From: a virus | Virus record (IMG/VR): IMGVR_UViG_3300023074_000001 | Coordinates: 62,001 to 126,000 of that record | Direction: 5' to 3' (one strand) | Length of the DNA: 64,000 nt | Shown: positions 20,140 to 28,010 of the stretch, piece by piece | Layout of the letters: each line of letters begins with the position of its first letter | Position numbering within the stretch: the first letter of the stretch is position 1 | Translations under genes and position numbers: made by a program | The notes under the pieces: model-generated | The model's database searches: none | The model's input: only the letters and a program-made list of their open reading frames with translations | What the model was told of the DNA's origin: nothing

Positions 20140-20313
20140 TTAGTGCATGGTTTTTACATGATAGTAAAGGGCATCCTTGGCGGCCTTACGAGAGTTTTTA
20201 TTGTAAGCCAAGTTAATCGTCAGGCCACATTGAGGGCATCTTGCAGCCCATCTTTTTTGCTTTCTTGTCCAATAATCAGAATAAGCTCGTTTAATAATAG
20301 TGCAGTCAGACAT
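20140..20313 (-). CDS. Small zinc-finger protein
   Basis: 57 residues, ATG behind AAAGGAAAC. RCPQCG followed 26 residues later by YYHVKTMH gives a C2H2-type zinc finger, like those seen in many phage small proteins. Flanking residues are basic. Likely binds nucleic acid. Confidence 0.65.
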   Translation of the reverse strand: MSDCTIIKRAYSDYWTRKQKRWAARCPQCGLTINLAYNKNSRKAAKDALYYHVKTMH

Positions 20314-20345
20314 AATGTTTCCTTTTTAGTTTAGTATCAGGCTCG

Positions 20346-20426
20346 TCACCTACCTGACATGGTTGCCCTCCTATTACCGCGCAACTTCTCTTCTCGCACC
20401 AAATGAACGCGATATCTCAGACGCAT
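20346..20426 (-). CDS. Very small basic ORF
   Basis: 26 residues from ATG 20426 with AAGG ten bases upstream: very basic (RLRYRVHLVREEKLRGNRRA). Ends with a second ribosome site GGAGGG and ATG in frame. Another 18-codon ORF with a CPH group (20417-20473) overlaps it. Both are uncertain. Confidence 0.35.
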   Translation of the reverse strand: MRLRYRVHLVREEKLRGNRRATMSGR

Positions 20427-20493
20427 TCGGCTGTAGCCTTGTTCACTAATGCCTTATGAGGGCAGTCAAACATGGAGATATACTCGGCTTAAG

Positions 20494-20564
20494 CTGACCC
20501 ACAAGGATTCGAACCTCGATAGACAGTGCCAAAAACTGTCGTCCTGCCGTTAGACGATGGGTCA
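20494..20564 (-). tRNA. tRNA-Gln(UUG)
   Basis: Canonical: acceptor TGACCCA/TGGGTCA, D-arm GTC/GAC, anticodon arm ACAGT-TTTTGGC-ACTGT, T-arm CGAGG-TTCGAAT-CCTTG. No CCA encoded. Reads CAA, a codon that high-GC hosts use rarely. Confidence 0.9.
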
Positions 20565-20613
20565 TCGTATTCTTAATCCCAGGTCGCATCTATTTTCATA
20601 GAATTACCTCTCA

Positions 20614-20766
20614 TCATTTACACTCACACTGCTTCCAATGAAAGTTAGTGCCCAGACCTAAAGCAGGGCAACCCTTTTTATGCTTTAACTGATGAGTCCT
20701 AGCGGTACTCATGGGTCGTTTTGCTCCATCAGATTCTACTGCTGCTGGCCCCTTACTCTTTTTCAC
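20614..20766 (-). CDS. Small cysteine/histidine protein starting at a tRNA 3' end
   Basis: 50 residues from GTG 20766, two bases beyond tRNA-Gln(CUG). C and H residues (THQ, KHKKGCP, FHWKQCEC) suggest metal binding. An internal ATG at 20712 with GGAG in front would give 32 residues. The longer form matches the spacing seen at two other tRNAs. Confidence 0.5.
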   Translation of the reverse strand: MKKSKGPAAVESDGAKRPMSTARTHQLKHKKGCPALGLGTNFHWKQCECK

Positions 20767-20767
20767 G

Positions 20768-20839
20768 CTGCCTACCCAGGATTCGAACCTGGACTAAGAG
20801 AGTCAGAGTCTCTTGTGCTGCCAATTACACAAATAGGCA
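20768..20839 (-). tRNA. tRNA-Gln(CUG)
   Basis: Acceptor TGCCTAT/GTAGGCA, D-stem GTGT/GCAC, anticodon arm AGAGA-CTCTGAC-TCTCT, T-arm CCAGG-TTCGAAT-CCTGG. No CCA encoded. Confidence 0.9.
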
Positions 20840-20926
20840 TTGCAGTTAATTTGTTTTTCAGAGATCCTGTTGGTTAAGGGGCGTGCCCGATTATCTCTGT
20901 CGGTTAAATTAACAAATATCCGAGGC

Positions 20927-21001
20927 GTGCCACAGATGGGATTCGAACCCACAACAAACAGTTTAGGAAACTGCTACTCTATCCTTTGAGCTACTGCGGC
21001 A
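20927..21001 (-). tRNA. tRNA-Arg(CCU)
   Basis: Acceptor TGCCGCA/TGTGGCA, D-arm GCTC/GAGT, anticodon arm GCAGT-TTCCTAA-ACTGT, T-arm GTGGG-TTCGAAT-CCCAT. Reads AGG, rare in high-GC hosts. First tRNA after the small RNA at 21004-21087. Confidence 0.9.
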
Positions 21002-21003
21002 AG

Positions 21004-21087
21004 TGTGAGGGAACCTGAACAAGAAGGGTAATCTCAACCACATTCCGGCTGCCATCCTAAGGTCAGCGAAGTCCTTGCTCCCTCACA
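21004..21087 (-). ncRNA. Structured RNA at the head of the tRNA transcript
   Basis: TGTGAGGGA (21004-21012) pairs perfectly with TCCCTCACA (21079-21087). On the minus strand this 9-bp stem starts at the predicted +1 of promoter 21094-21122 and ends three bases before tRNA-Arg. The inside holds a small hairpin (AAGG/CCTT). Same design as the early small RNAs at 9866 and 12771. Confidence 0.6.
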
Positions 21088-21093
21088 TCAACT

Positions 21094-21122
21094 ACATTAC
21101 ATCATCTTGCTGCACTTGTCAA
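21094..21122 (-). promoter_or_regulatory. Minus-strand promoter TTGACA-17-TAATGT for tRNAs
   Basis: -35 at 21122-21117 contains the stop TGA of the gene at 21119; -10 at 21099-21094. Confidence 0.8.
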
Positions 21123-21856
21123 CCTTGACGCACATGAGTTAACACTGTATCCCAGAAATCTTCAGGAGGTAGAGTATTATAAGGATTGTAGTCCTCACCC
21201 AGAGCGTCTGGCGTTAGGTAAATTAAACCAGCTCTACGCCTGCGTGTCAAGGCCAGGACATCATCTAGGTGAGTTACACCATACACTATATGCCAGAATC
21301 GACTTGAGGGATAGTTAATCTGCCATGGCGCAGGTGTATGACTTGCATAATCTGCTTCTGAGCCTTCAAAAGTAGAAATAGCATCACCAGCAAGCATATA
21401 AGATTCATCAGGAATGGTACCACAGTTCAAAATTACTGTATTTGCTCCTGATGACCCATTGTTTAAATCACCGATCCTGTTACGCAAATCAACATAGAAT
21501 GGCTGCTTACTCTTTTCTGAAGAGACCTCATCGAAGAAAATTCCATCTACTTTGTACCAGTTGATGTACTTAACTACTTCAGCCATAATAGCTGTCTTGG
21601 TTTTGTTCGTGTAAGAAGTAGTTACATAACCAACTATCTTAATGCCAGCCGCCTGAGCACGTTTGACTTGAGTAGCCCATTCAGCAGACTTTGTAGTTCC
21701 AGGGCTTGATGCAGGATTTAGCACAGCATATTTTACATAGGGTGCATCAGTTTGCATACGTTCCCATTCTGCATCTGGATTATTTTGCATCCAGGTAGCA
21801 TAGAAATAGGCAGGAACTGCAATTCTTTGTACGGCATCACCGTATTCAGTCGTCAT
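21119..21856 (-). CDS. Spherulin-4-like glycan hydrolase (GH135-type), tail-associated
   Basis: 245 residues. A TIM-barrel pattern: VPAYFYATWM, NPASSPGT, GIKIVGYVTTSYTNKT, then YKVDGIFFDE (residues 102-110) with the DE pair, typical of the spherulation-specific family 4 (fungal Sph3-like enzymes that cut galactosamine-containing polymers). In phages such domains act as depolymerases on host surface glycans. No signal peptide, so it should be virion-borne. It is the last gene of a three-gene unit with 21869 and 22949. Exact substrate unknown. Confidence 0.75.
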   Translation of the reverse strand: MTTEYGDAVQRIAVPAYFYATWMQNNPDAEWERMQTDAPYVKYAVLNPASSPGTTKSAEWATQVKRAQAAGIKIVGYVTTSYTNKTKTAIMAEVVKYINWYKVDGIFFDEVSSEKSKQPFYVDLRNRIGDLNNGSSGANTVILNCGTIPDESYMLAGDAISTFEGSEADYASHTPAPWQINYPSSRFWHIVYGVTHLDDVLALTRRRRAGLIYLTPDALGEDYNPYNTLPPEDFWDTVLTHVRQG

Positions 21857-21868
21857 GGTATCTCCACT

Positions 21869-22939
21869 TCAAATAAAGGGCGCAGCAGCATAAATAGTTT
21901 TCAGACCATCAAGACCTGCCTGCTTAGGGTTAAGTGTTCCCCAGCCATCGTTGGAATTAAAATAATTAAGCAACACAAACTTACCTGTAGTTGATTCCCT
22001 ATTAATTCTTTGGATTGCTGCTGGAACTGTTTTAATCCACGTAGCCTGGTCATTGAGGCTCATGGGAGTACCCCATTCTGCCACAATGATGCCCTTAGAT
22101 TTAGCTATAGGCCCAAGATCCTGGTCTATCCACACCTTAGCTCTGTTAAAAATCTCATAAGCTGTATGGCTAGCAACTCTACGGTAACAATTGAATTGCA
22201 TATAACCAAGTTTAGCCACCAGCGCCTCAGGATGAATTCTTTTATAGGCTGCCCTGTTGATGCCATTAGCGTTATAGCCTGCCATACCCACTGTGAAAGT
22301 GATATTAGCAGGAATGCCATAGTTCCTAAAGTAGTCAATCATATAATGAGCTGCATCTACAGCTCTATAGTCTGACTGCTCCCACGTATAGTTAACTCCA
22401 GCTTCGCTAGTACCTGATTCATGATCTGTATCAAATTCAGAAGCTATTTGCACATTTACTTTACCAGATAACGTTTTCAACTGTGCGGCTGCGCGATGAA
22501 GTAATCCATCTAGCTGTCCTGCTAGCATTTGACCATACCCATAAGCCTTAGGAGAACCTAATTGCTTTTGAATAATCATTGCTGGTGCAGGAACGGTATA
22601 GGTTCTGCCCTCTACGGTAAAAGTCTGTGCATTCTGATTAGCTGCCCCGTAATGCTTAAGCTCTAACACATAGTTACCCAGCATACCACGATTAGCAGTA
22701 AAATCTTTTAAGTAATCTTTACCGTAACCAGGAAATGTATTACCGTCAGCAAGCGAGCGATACTGAGTAAATCCTTTTAGATTCATTGCCTGATTGATAG
22801 TATCAGCTCTCATGTCTCCGTTACCAGAAACATAATAGCCTCCACCTACTACAACTTCAGGTGTCTGTTCAACAATTTCTACACTCTTAGTTGCCGCATT
22901 ACCAGCTTTGTCTTTTACAGTAACATTTACTGTCAGCAT
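21869..22939 (-). CDS. Glycosidase-like tail protein with Ig-like start
   Basis: 356 residues. The first 28 (TVNVTVKDKAGNAATKSVEI) are the end of an Ig-like strand set like that in 22949. The rest has TIM-barrel-like strands and acids at family-typical places (VQIASEFDTDHE, then GIIVAEWGTP), resembling glycoside hydrolase clan A enzymes such as GH26-like. Probably a second surface-glycan enzyme or receptor-binding protein. Catalytic pair not proven. Confidence 0.6.
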   Translation of the reverse strand: MLTVNVTVKDKAGNAATKSVEIVEQTPEVVVGGGYYVSGNGDMRADTINQAMNLKGFTQYRSLADGNTFPGYGKDYLKDFTANRGMLGNYVLELKHYGAANQNAQTFTVEGRTYTVPAPAMIIQKQLGSPKAYGYGQMLAGQLDGLLHRAAAQLKTLSGKVNVQIASEFDTDHESGTSEAGVNYTWEQSDYRAVDAAHYMIDYFRNYGIPANITFTVGMAGYNANGINRAAYKRIHPEALVAKLGYMQFNCYRRVASHTAYEIFNRAKVWIDQDLGPIAKSKGIIVAEWGTPMSLNDQATWIKTVPAAIQRINRESTTGKFVLLNYFNSNDGWGTLNPKQAGLDGLKTIYAAAPFI

Positions 22940-22948
22940 TTAATCACC

Positions 22949-23224
22949 TCACACAACAAAGAAGTGATTTGGCATTGCTGGGTCTTGAGTTACTGTAGCG
23001 CCAGATGCAGTAGCAGTATAAGTTAGTGGATCGCTTTGAACAATTTCAACAGTTTGAGGAGCTGATGTGTTTCCACCAGTATCCTTTACTGTTAAAGTAA
23101 CAGTTACAGTAACGCTATCAGCGTCTACCGCATCGATAAAGAGTTCTGCTGCTTCACCTGGAAGTTTGTAACCCTTATTGCCTGCGTACTTAACTGTTAC
23201 TCCGCGAATAATTGGGTTTGCCAT
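22949..23224 (-). CDS. Ig-like virion protein
   Basis: 91 residues from ATG 23224 behind AGAGAGGA (an earlier frame extension lacks one). Beta strands with VTVTVTLTVKDTGGNTSAPQ, an Ig-like/BIg pattern found on phage surface proteins. Separated from 21869 by nine bases; the shared Ig-type pattern suggests joint assembly. Confidence 0.6.
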   Translation of the reverse strand: MANPIIRGVTVKYAGNKGYKLPGEAAELFIDAVDADSVTVTVTLTVKDTGGNTSAPQTVEIVQSDPLTYTATASGATVTQDPAMPNHFFVV

Positions 23225-23285
23225 GAAAAAATCCTCTCTAGAAAATACCTTCAACTTGTTGTATCGGGTACCTCCAGAGAGGATT

Positions 23286-23669
23286 TCAGTACATTTCCCA
23301 CAAAGCGGAATGACGATTTTGATAACTTTTTACATCGTAATCTTCCATGTCTTCAGGATCGAGCTTAAGCATATCCTGACGAGCCTTACGCCATTTTGCT
23401 CGATTCGCTCCCTCCATAAGATTACGAATTTCTTTTCCGCGAGGAGGACGAGCATAAAAACCATTATTCCAGCCATAGTAACTTACGTCATAAGCACAGG
23501 AGCCTCTACGCTGCCAGTAGAAGATGTTAGGCTTTTCAACATCATCAATATCACAGATGATGTAGCCGTCTTCATCTTTTTTGGTGTGATCGTGGTATTC
23601 TTTAATTTCAGGAGAATCCTTACGCAAGGCTTTTACCCAGCTAGGATCTGTCTTATCAGTTTTACTCAT
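23286..23669 (-). CDS. Conserved hypothetical protein
   Basis: 127 residues, ATG behind AAAGGAAC. Hydrophilic, with a W/Y-rich middle (IFYWQRRGSCAYDVSYYGWN) and a basic stretch (GANRAKWRKARQD). No family recognised. A mini-ORF with a perfect AAGGAGG site precedes it (23718 region). Confidence 0.55.
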   Translation of the reverse strand: MSKTDKTDPSWVKALRKDSPEIKEYHDHTKKDEDGYIICDIDDVEKPNIFYWQRRGSCAYDVSYYGWNNGFYARPPRGKEIRNLMEGANRAKWRKARQDMLKLDPEDMEDYDVKSYQNRHSALWEMY

Positions 23670-23741
23670 GAGTTCCTTTCATATGCAGTACTTCTGCACC
23701 TAAAGTATTCTCATGGCTACCTCCTTGAATATATGCTAATT

Positions 23742-23816
23742 GAGCCCTACGAAGGAATCGAACCCTCATCTACTCCGTACGAAGGAGTTATTCTGTACCG
23801 TTAAAATAGTAGGGCT
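23742..23816 (-). tRNA. tRNA-Thr(CGU)
   Basis: Acceptor AGCCCTA/TAGGGCT, anticodon arm ACTCC-TTCGTAC-GGAGT, T-arm GAGGG-TTCGATT-CCTTC. D-arm weak. No CCA encoded. Confidence 0.85.
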
Positions 23817-24024
23817 TGTGCGTGCTCGGCTGCGTTGGGTCCTTGCCAGCTAAAAAGGTTTTCCACTTCAAGACCGCGAATCTTGAGAGTACCTTACCGC
23901 GTGGTTGTATGATCTCTCGACAACTCCTCTGTCCCATCTGTCGAGAATGCGAAAAGTATTTAACAAAGGGTATACTTTTCACTACTACTCTATCTGATCC
24001 TCATACGACTTAGACCAACAATGC
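23817..24024 (-). other. Gap between two tRNA-Thr genes
   Basis: 208 bases. An open frame on the minus strand has no ribosome site. GAAAAGTAT (23950 region) pairs with ATACTTTTC. Nothing else seen. Confidence 0.3.
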
Positions 24025-24101
24025 GAGCCTCCAGTAGGATTCGAACCCACGGCCTGCGCATTACAAGTGCGCCGCTCTGACCAAACTGAGCTATGGAGGC
24101 T
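24025..24101 (-). tRNA. tRNA-Thr(UGU)
   Basis: Acceptor AGCCTCC/GGAGGCT, D-arm GCTC/GAGC, anticodon arm GCGCA-CTTGTAA-TGCGC, T-arm GTGGG-TTCGAAT-CCTAC. Fully canonical. Confidence 0.95.
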
Positions 24102-24129
24102 GGTAGCCCACCGAAGTGAGCTTGGTTTA

Positions 24130-24258
24130 TTACTTCTTCTTTTTCTTGTCCTCATACACACCACGAGCTGCGTCACCAGCAAGAATAGCTCCACCTACGG
24201 CGGCGGCACCCTTCAGGCCAGTCTTGATAGCTTCACGACGAGTAGTTTCCTTTGCCAC
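24130..24258 (-). CDS. Small basic protein with hydrophobic centre
   Basis: 42 residues from GTG 24258 behind TTAGGAG. Gly/Ala-rich centre (GLKGAAAVGGAILAGDAARG) and a polylysine end. May bind membrane or nucleic acid. Confidence 0.6.
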   Translation of the reverse strand: MAKETTRREAIKTGLKGAAAVGGAILAGDAARGVYEDKKKKK

Positions 24259-24292
24259 GTTTTACTCCTAATTAGTTTGTCTTGCTGACAAG

Positions 24293-24721
24293 TTATACTC
24301 TAGCACGCCAGACTTGGCGTTGCAAGTTACGTTCCTTACGTTGTTGCTGCGCTACGTACAGCGGAAGCCTACCATGGTTCTTGGTGTTGTGTACATAGTT
24401 GTAAACTGGTTTATTCCACTTGATAACTATCTCTTCGAGAAGATCGAGCCAGAAATCAGGAAGCTTGACTTTACAGACAACTCTAATTTCAGGAGAAAGA
24501 TCAGACCACGGCTGAGCCTTACCTACCTTACCACGGTAGCCCGCTCCCATGTGCTGATTATACCGAGCAATCAGCTCCTGTCTAGTCTGTCCTGCATAAC
24601 CCCACCAGATACGATGACCTGTGTACGGGTACTCTAACATAGAAAAAGCATAGATGAAACCTGGCCTGAAAATAATATACCTATACAGCCAGTTTCTTAA
24701 TTTCTTAGGTAAATGTTTCAT
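24293..24721 (-). CDS. GIY-YIG-like nuclease
   Basis: 142 residues. WWGYAGQTRQELIARYNQHM matches the second half of the GIY-YIG motif (YIGqT...L..R...H), then EEIVIKWNKPVYN carries the metal-binding Glu and terminal Asn region. These nucleases make one-metal DNA cuts; in phages they are homing or restriction-like enzymes. The first GIY strand is unclear (YPYTGHRI). Lies between tRNA-Thr and the ribonucleotide reductase, where homing enzymes are common. Confidence 0.65.
   Translation of the reverse strand: MKHLPKKLRNWLYRYIIFRPGFIYAFSMLEYPYTGHRIWWGYAGQTRQELIARYNQHMGAGYRGKVGKAQPWSDLSPEIRVVCKVKLPDFWLDLLEEIVIKWNKPVYNYVHNTKNHGRLPLYVAQQQRKERNLQRQVWRARV
24297..24325 (-). promoter_or_regulatory. Minus-strand promoter TTGCAA-17-TAGAGT
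   Basis: Inside the 3' end of the nuclease gene; the spacer holds CGCCA/TGGCG. Serves 24258 and tRNA-Thr(UGU), probably also tRNA-Thr(CGU). Confidence 0.7.
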
Positions 24722-24742
24722 CTATGCTTTCTCGTTATCGTC

Positions 24743-26806
24743 TCACCTGATGGGACATGCTCCTGTAGCACATTCCTCATCGGTTGAATCCTCTACTACC
24801 TTGATACCTGTAGCCGCATCAAACTCTTCTTTAGTAAGTCGAGTATACGGTGCCTGCTCTCGGGTACCATCCACCATTATAGTAGTTCCCTTCAAGGTTG
24901 GCAAGTACTTCTTGATTATAGTCATCGCTTCATCTACTGAATATTTACCTTCAGGAACATTAGCAGTATAAGAAACTGCGTTATCTACATAGTTAGTCTG
25001 GTACATCTCCTGGAAAGCCAGCATGTCATCTAAGGTCAGCTCATCTTGAGATTCAACAATGTCCTCAGCGTTAAAGCCTAGGTTTTCCACTTCTTCGACT
25101 AGCTTTTCCTTAACCAGAGAAACTACAACCATAGTATTAGCAGAGTAAACACTAGGCTCTACACGATAGCCCTGATCGATATACTCTTGTAGCTTTTCCT
25201 TATGATTAATAGTAGAGAACTGAATACGACGCTCATAGTACTTAGCATAGATGCTCTGCGCGCCCTCAGGTGCACCCACTAGCTTAGCAATACTGCCTGT
25301 AGGAGCCATAGTAGTATTTTTCACCGGAGCCGGAATGCGGAGCTGGAATGAATAATCCAAAGCTTCCTGCTTTACTACTTCATACATCTGACGAAGCAGG
25401 TTAGGGTAGAAATTACCTTTAGGAGCCTGACTATACTTGATGCCAAGCTTATTCAAGAATCCTTGTACGCCAAAATGGCCTACGCCGATTCGTCTGTTTT
25501 TATTTACCATGTCCTGTTGTTTGGGATCAGCTTTATCACCAAAGGATGCACGGATAAGGAAACGAGTCATAAGCTGGTGAGCCTGAATCATTCCTTGAAT
25601 ATCGTAGAAGCCGCCGTGCTCTTTCTTCGGCGCAAAGGCGTCCATATTTACGTGACCGAGAATACAGGCTTCCCACTCTTGAAGAGTAATTTCGCCACAA
25701 GGATTGGTACATACTACTTCTGCTATTTCACCATGCTGGGAAAGTGAGTGATTCCAGAAACCGGGCTCTCCATTATCGAGCATTCCTCTAACCGCAGCTT
25801 TATAAACTAATTTAGCTTGCATAGATTGAGGAGAATTACCGGAACCTTCTTCGGCAACATACTCAATAAACTGATCATCGATTACTACAGAAATGTTGGT
25901 AGTCCAGTGCTTACCAGAATCCTTTTTGCAGTTGATGAATTCAAAAATGTAAGGATCATCCCATGCAACCATAGACATACGAGCTGATCTGCGGTTTCCA
26001 CCAGATACGACACACATAGCCATCGAATGATCGATTTCCATCATATCAATAGGGTTAAGCTTCTCACCAGTAGAGGCTCGCTTATTGATGATTTCAGAAA
26101 TTTCCTGCATCATAACAGCAAAAGGCAATGGACCTGATGCTGTACCACCAAACGATACTAGAGGGCGACCCTCCTCGCGTACACCTGTAACATTGTATAC
26201 GCGATCGTAATGCTTTACGTCATCGATAAAATATGTGTTAATAAGATCACACAAACCTTCGGACCAACCTTCACGGCTATCTCCGATCTGAAATGCTCCT
26301 GCCCACTCATGAGAGAACTCTGTAGAAATAATACCAGCAGCTAGCATTTTCTCATAATCAGGGTGGCTAGGATCGCAGACAATATGAACCTTCAATTCAC
26401 GCTTAGGAGCCTCGTATCTATCAATATACTTAGTAGAGTAGTTAGTGCCTACTCCTCCACCCTCCATTAGGCGCATGAAAGTAAAATCGAAATGATCGGT
26501 TAATTTCGCATTCCAGTGGCTGACGTGGCAGTTGAATAAAAACTGGCGTCCCTGGACACCTGAGGCCCACAGATGACGCCCTCCAGGGATGATCTGGAAG
26601 TTGTCCATCATCTCCTTGAGCATATCATATTCGAGCTGAACCTTATCGTTCCATTTATCAGGACTACCATAGACTAAACCTAGATTACCCTTGATGACAC
26701 GATCTGTTGTCTGGAACCAAGTTTCCTTACTTCCATCAGGATTAGTCCTCGCATAAGACCTATCAAAAACTACTTCTCCACTCGGACCCCAATTAGGTTT
26801 ATTCAT
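24743..26806 (-). CDS. Class II (adenosylcobalamin-dependent) ribonucleotide reductase
   Basis: 687 residues from ATG 26806 behind AGGGAG. Visible: LFNCHVSHWN (redox Cys near residue 92), GVGTNYS, NPCGEITLQEWEACILGHVN near 370 (radical-site Cys and Glu), IGVGHFGVQGFLNKLG, APTGSIAKLVGAPEG, and C-terminal ATGACPIR with two redox cysteines. The size and NPCGEI form fit the monomeric B12-dependent triphosphate reductase. It makes deoxynucleotides for phage DNA and needs host vitamin B12. No small subunit gene is present, as expected for class II. Confidence 0.9.
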   Translation of the reverse strand: MNKPNWGPSGEVVFDRSYARTNPDGSKETWFQTTDRVIKGNLGLVYGSPDKWNDKVQLEYDMLKEMMDNFQIIPGGRHLWASGVQGRQFLFNCHVSHWNAKLTDHFDFTFMRLMEGGGVGTNYSTKYIDRYEAPKRELKVHIVCDPSHPDYEKMLAAGIISTEFSHEWAGAFQIGDSREGWSEGLCDLINTYFIDDVKHYDRVYNVTGVREEGRPLVSFGGTASGPLPFAVMMQEISEIINKRASTGEKLNPIDMMEIDHSMAMCVVSGGNRRSARMSMVAWDDPYIFEFINCKKDSGKHWTTNISVVIDDQFIEYVAEEGSGNSPQSMQAKLVYKAAVRGMLDNGEPGFWNHSLSQHGEIAEVVCTNPCGEITLQEWEACILGHVNMDAFAPKKEHGGFYDIQGMIQAHQLMTRFLIRASFGDKADPKQQDMVNKNRRIGVGHFGVQGFLNKLGIKYSQAPKGNFYPNLLRQMYEVVKQEALDYSFQLRIPAPVKNTTMAPTGSIAKLVGAPEGAQSIYAKYYERRIQFSTINHKEKLQEYIDQGYRVEPSVYSANTMVVVSLVKEKLVEEVENLGFNAEDIVESQDELTLDDMLAFQEMYQTNYVDNAVSYTANVPEGKYSVDEAMTIIKKYLPTLKGTTIMVDGTREQAPYTRLTKEEFDAATGIKVVEDSTDEECATGACPIR

Positions 26807-26928
26807 GTAAAACTCCCTGATAGATAGAAGAAGACCCCAACAGAAACCTGTTGAGGCCAACGTTAGTTGTTATTATTGAATCGGACCTTGACACGAACTT
26901 TCAGCGTCAAATCCAAGAATGTGGGATA
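26807..26928 (-). other. Leader of the reductase gene
   Basis: A hairpin CAACAG...CTGTTG lies in the leader. I looked for a B12 riboswitch and saw no B12-box. No clear promoter. Confidence 0.35.
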
Positions 26929-27171
26929 CTACTTTTTGTTGATGTTAGCGAACACTCCAGGCCAAAATAGTGTAGCAGTAATAAAGATTACTAGTTTAGG
27001 GTTTTTTACTTTTAGCCCCAACAACTGAATAAGTTTTTCTTGCTCTTGCCTGTCCTCAGAATGCTCAAGACACTCTTTTTCAGTAAGAGAAAAAGATAAC
27101 ATTGTGATTCCTGCAAGTATGAGGCCAACAGCAAGATACATTGCTAGGGCTAAGCTTAGAGTAGTCAGCAA
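26929..27171 (-). CDS. Two-helix membrane protein
   Basis: 80 residues from TTG 27171. Membrane helices at about 3-30 and 62-78 with a charged cytoplasmic loop (TEKECLEHSEDRQEQEKL). The start is uncertain; an ATG at 27138 is possible. Function unknown. Confidence 0.5.
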   Translation of the reverse strand: MLTTLSLALAMYLAVGLILAGITMLSFSLTEKECLEHSEDRQEQEKLIQLLGLKVKNPKLVIFITATLFWPGVFANINKK

Positions 27172-27177
27172 GGAAAA

Positions 27178-27357
27178 TTACTTTCCGTCTCGGGTTCGGG
27201 TACCATCATCGTTAATAAGCGCATGATTACTTCTTGTGCCACGTTTGTGATCGATTACATCAAAATCACCGTTAGGATAACTGATCTGAGTCTTATTTTT
27301 CGTTACGGTGATTTCAGTACCATTAGGTCCCTTGTAAATCTTTTTTCTAGAAAACAT
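27178..27357 (-). CDS. Small hypothetical protein
   Basis: 59 residues from ATG 27357. Basic, beta-rich (KIYKGPNGTEITVTKNKTQI...). No family recognised. Six bases before 27171, so probably co-transcribed. Confidence 0.55.
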   Translation of the reverse strand: MFSRKKIYKGPNGTEITVTKNKTQISYPNGDFDVIDHKRGTRSNHALINDDGTRTRDGK

Positions 27358-27671
27358 AAAGTTATCTTTCTCGTTAATTTTTATAAGTTTGAGGGCTCAA
27401 GGTGTCCTCGATATCCTCTCCCGTATGCAACACCGCCTATGCGGACCAACATCTTGTTCGAGAAGATCACCCACAGTTACCTTGAGCTTTACCCTGGTCG
27501 CGGCACTCTGTTCCCACCAGGATTCGGTTAGATGGCCTTTGAGTGTTTATCCATCCATAGCTTAATCCGAAAGCGTCTAAATACTAGCCACGACGGGGAA
27601 TCCTTGTCTGCTAGCATTCGGTTCGACCTTAACCCCGTTTCCCCAACGAGTCAGTCGGCTACACCGAAAGC
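27358..27671 (-). other. 314-base stretch without a clear gene
   Basis: No frame with a good ribosome site. A GTG frame on the minus strand (GDLLEQDVGPHRRCCIRER) and a 16-codon ORF overlap near 27440-27500, neither convincing. Several short inverted repeats; likely noncoding, part of the tRNA transcript. Confidence 0.35.
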
Positions 27672-27745
27672 GTGCCTACCGGAGGTTTCGATCCCCCGAC
27701 TCCTGGACTTCACTCAGGTACGTTCCCTATTACGCTAGGTAGGCA
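27672..27745 (-). tRNA. tRNA-Phe(GAA), slightly irregular
   Basis: Acceptor TGCCTAC/GTAGGCA; anticodon arm CCTGA-GTGAAGT-CCAGG with an A-C at the loop end; T-arm GGGGG-ATCGAAA-CCTCC (A where T54 is usual). Confidence 0.75.
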
Positions 27746-27756
27746 TTATTACTGCG

Positions 27757-27831
27757 TCCTCGCAGATGGATTTGAACCATCGACCGTTCGTGTATCAGAC
27801 GAATGCTCTAACCAGACCGAGCTATACGAGG
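27757..27831 (-). tRNA. tRNA-Ile(GAU)
   Basis: Acceptor CCTCGTA/TGCGAGG, D-arm GCTC/GAGC, anticodon arm TTCGT-CTGATAC-ACGAA, T-arm GATGG-TTCAAAT-CCATC. Canonical, in contrast to the odd Ile form at 19457. Confidence 0.95.
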
Positions 27832-27834
27832 TTG

Positions 27835-27900
27835 TTATCTTTTAGGCCCAGAGGGAGATGAAGGTGTTGCTGGTCTGGGTTTAGAAGTATTATCTTTCAC
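27835..27900 (-). CDS. Tiny ORF starting at a tRNA 3' end
   Basis: 21 residues from GTG 27900, two bases beyond tRNA-Asn. Pro/Ser/Lys-rich. Ribosome site would be GAGAG in the tRNA acceptor. Weak alone, but spacing equals that at 19455 and 20766. Confidence 0.35.
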   Translation of the reverse strand: MKDNTSKPRPATPSSPSGPKR

Positions 27901-27901
27901 G

Positions 27902-27974
27902 CTCTCACAATAGGATTCGAACCTATAACCTTGGAGTTAACAGCTCCCTGCTCAGCCAATTGAGCTATGCGAGA
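27902..27974 (-). tRNA. tRNA-Asn(GUU)
   Basis: Acceptor TCTCGCA/TGTGAGA, D-arm GCTC/GAGC, anticodon stem GGAG/CTCC around CTGTTAA, T-arm ATAGG-TTCGAAT-CCTAT. Confidence 0.95.
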
Positions 27975-27979
27975 TTGAT

Positions 27980-28005
27980 GTAAGGACTTACTTGATTTGC
28001 CTTAC
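27980..28005 (-). ncRNA. Leader hairpin at +1 of the tRNA-Asn transcript
   Basis: GTAAGG (28005-28000) pairs with CCTTAC (27985-27980), starting at the predicted +1. Again a stem opens the transcript. Confidence 0.5.
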
Positions 28006-28010
28006 TGTGT

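Noticed and set aside
26807-26930. Possible B12 riboswitch before the class II reductase
   Set aside because: No B12-box or typical core; only a simple hairpin is visible.
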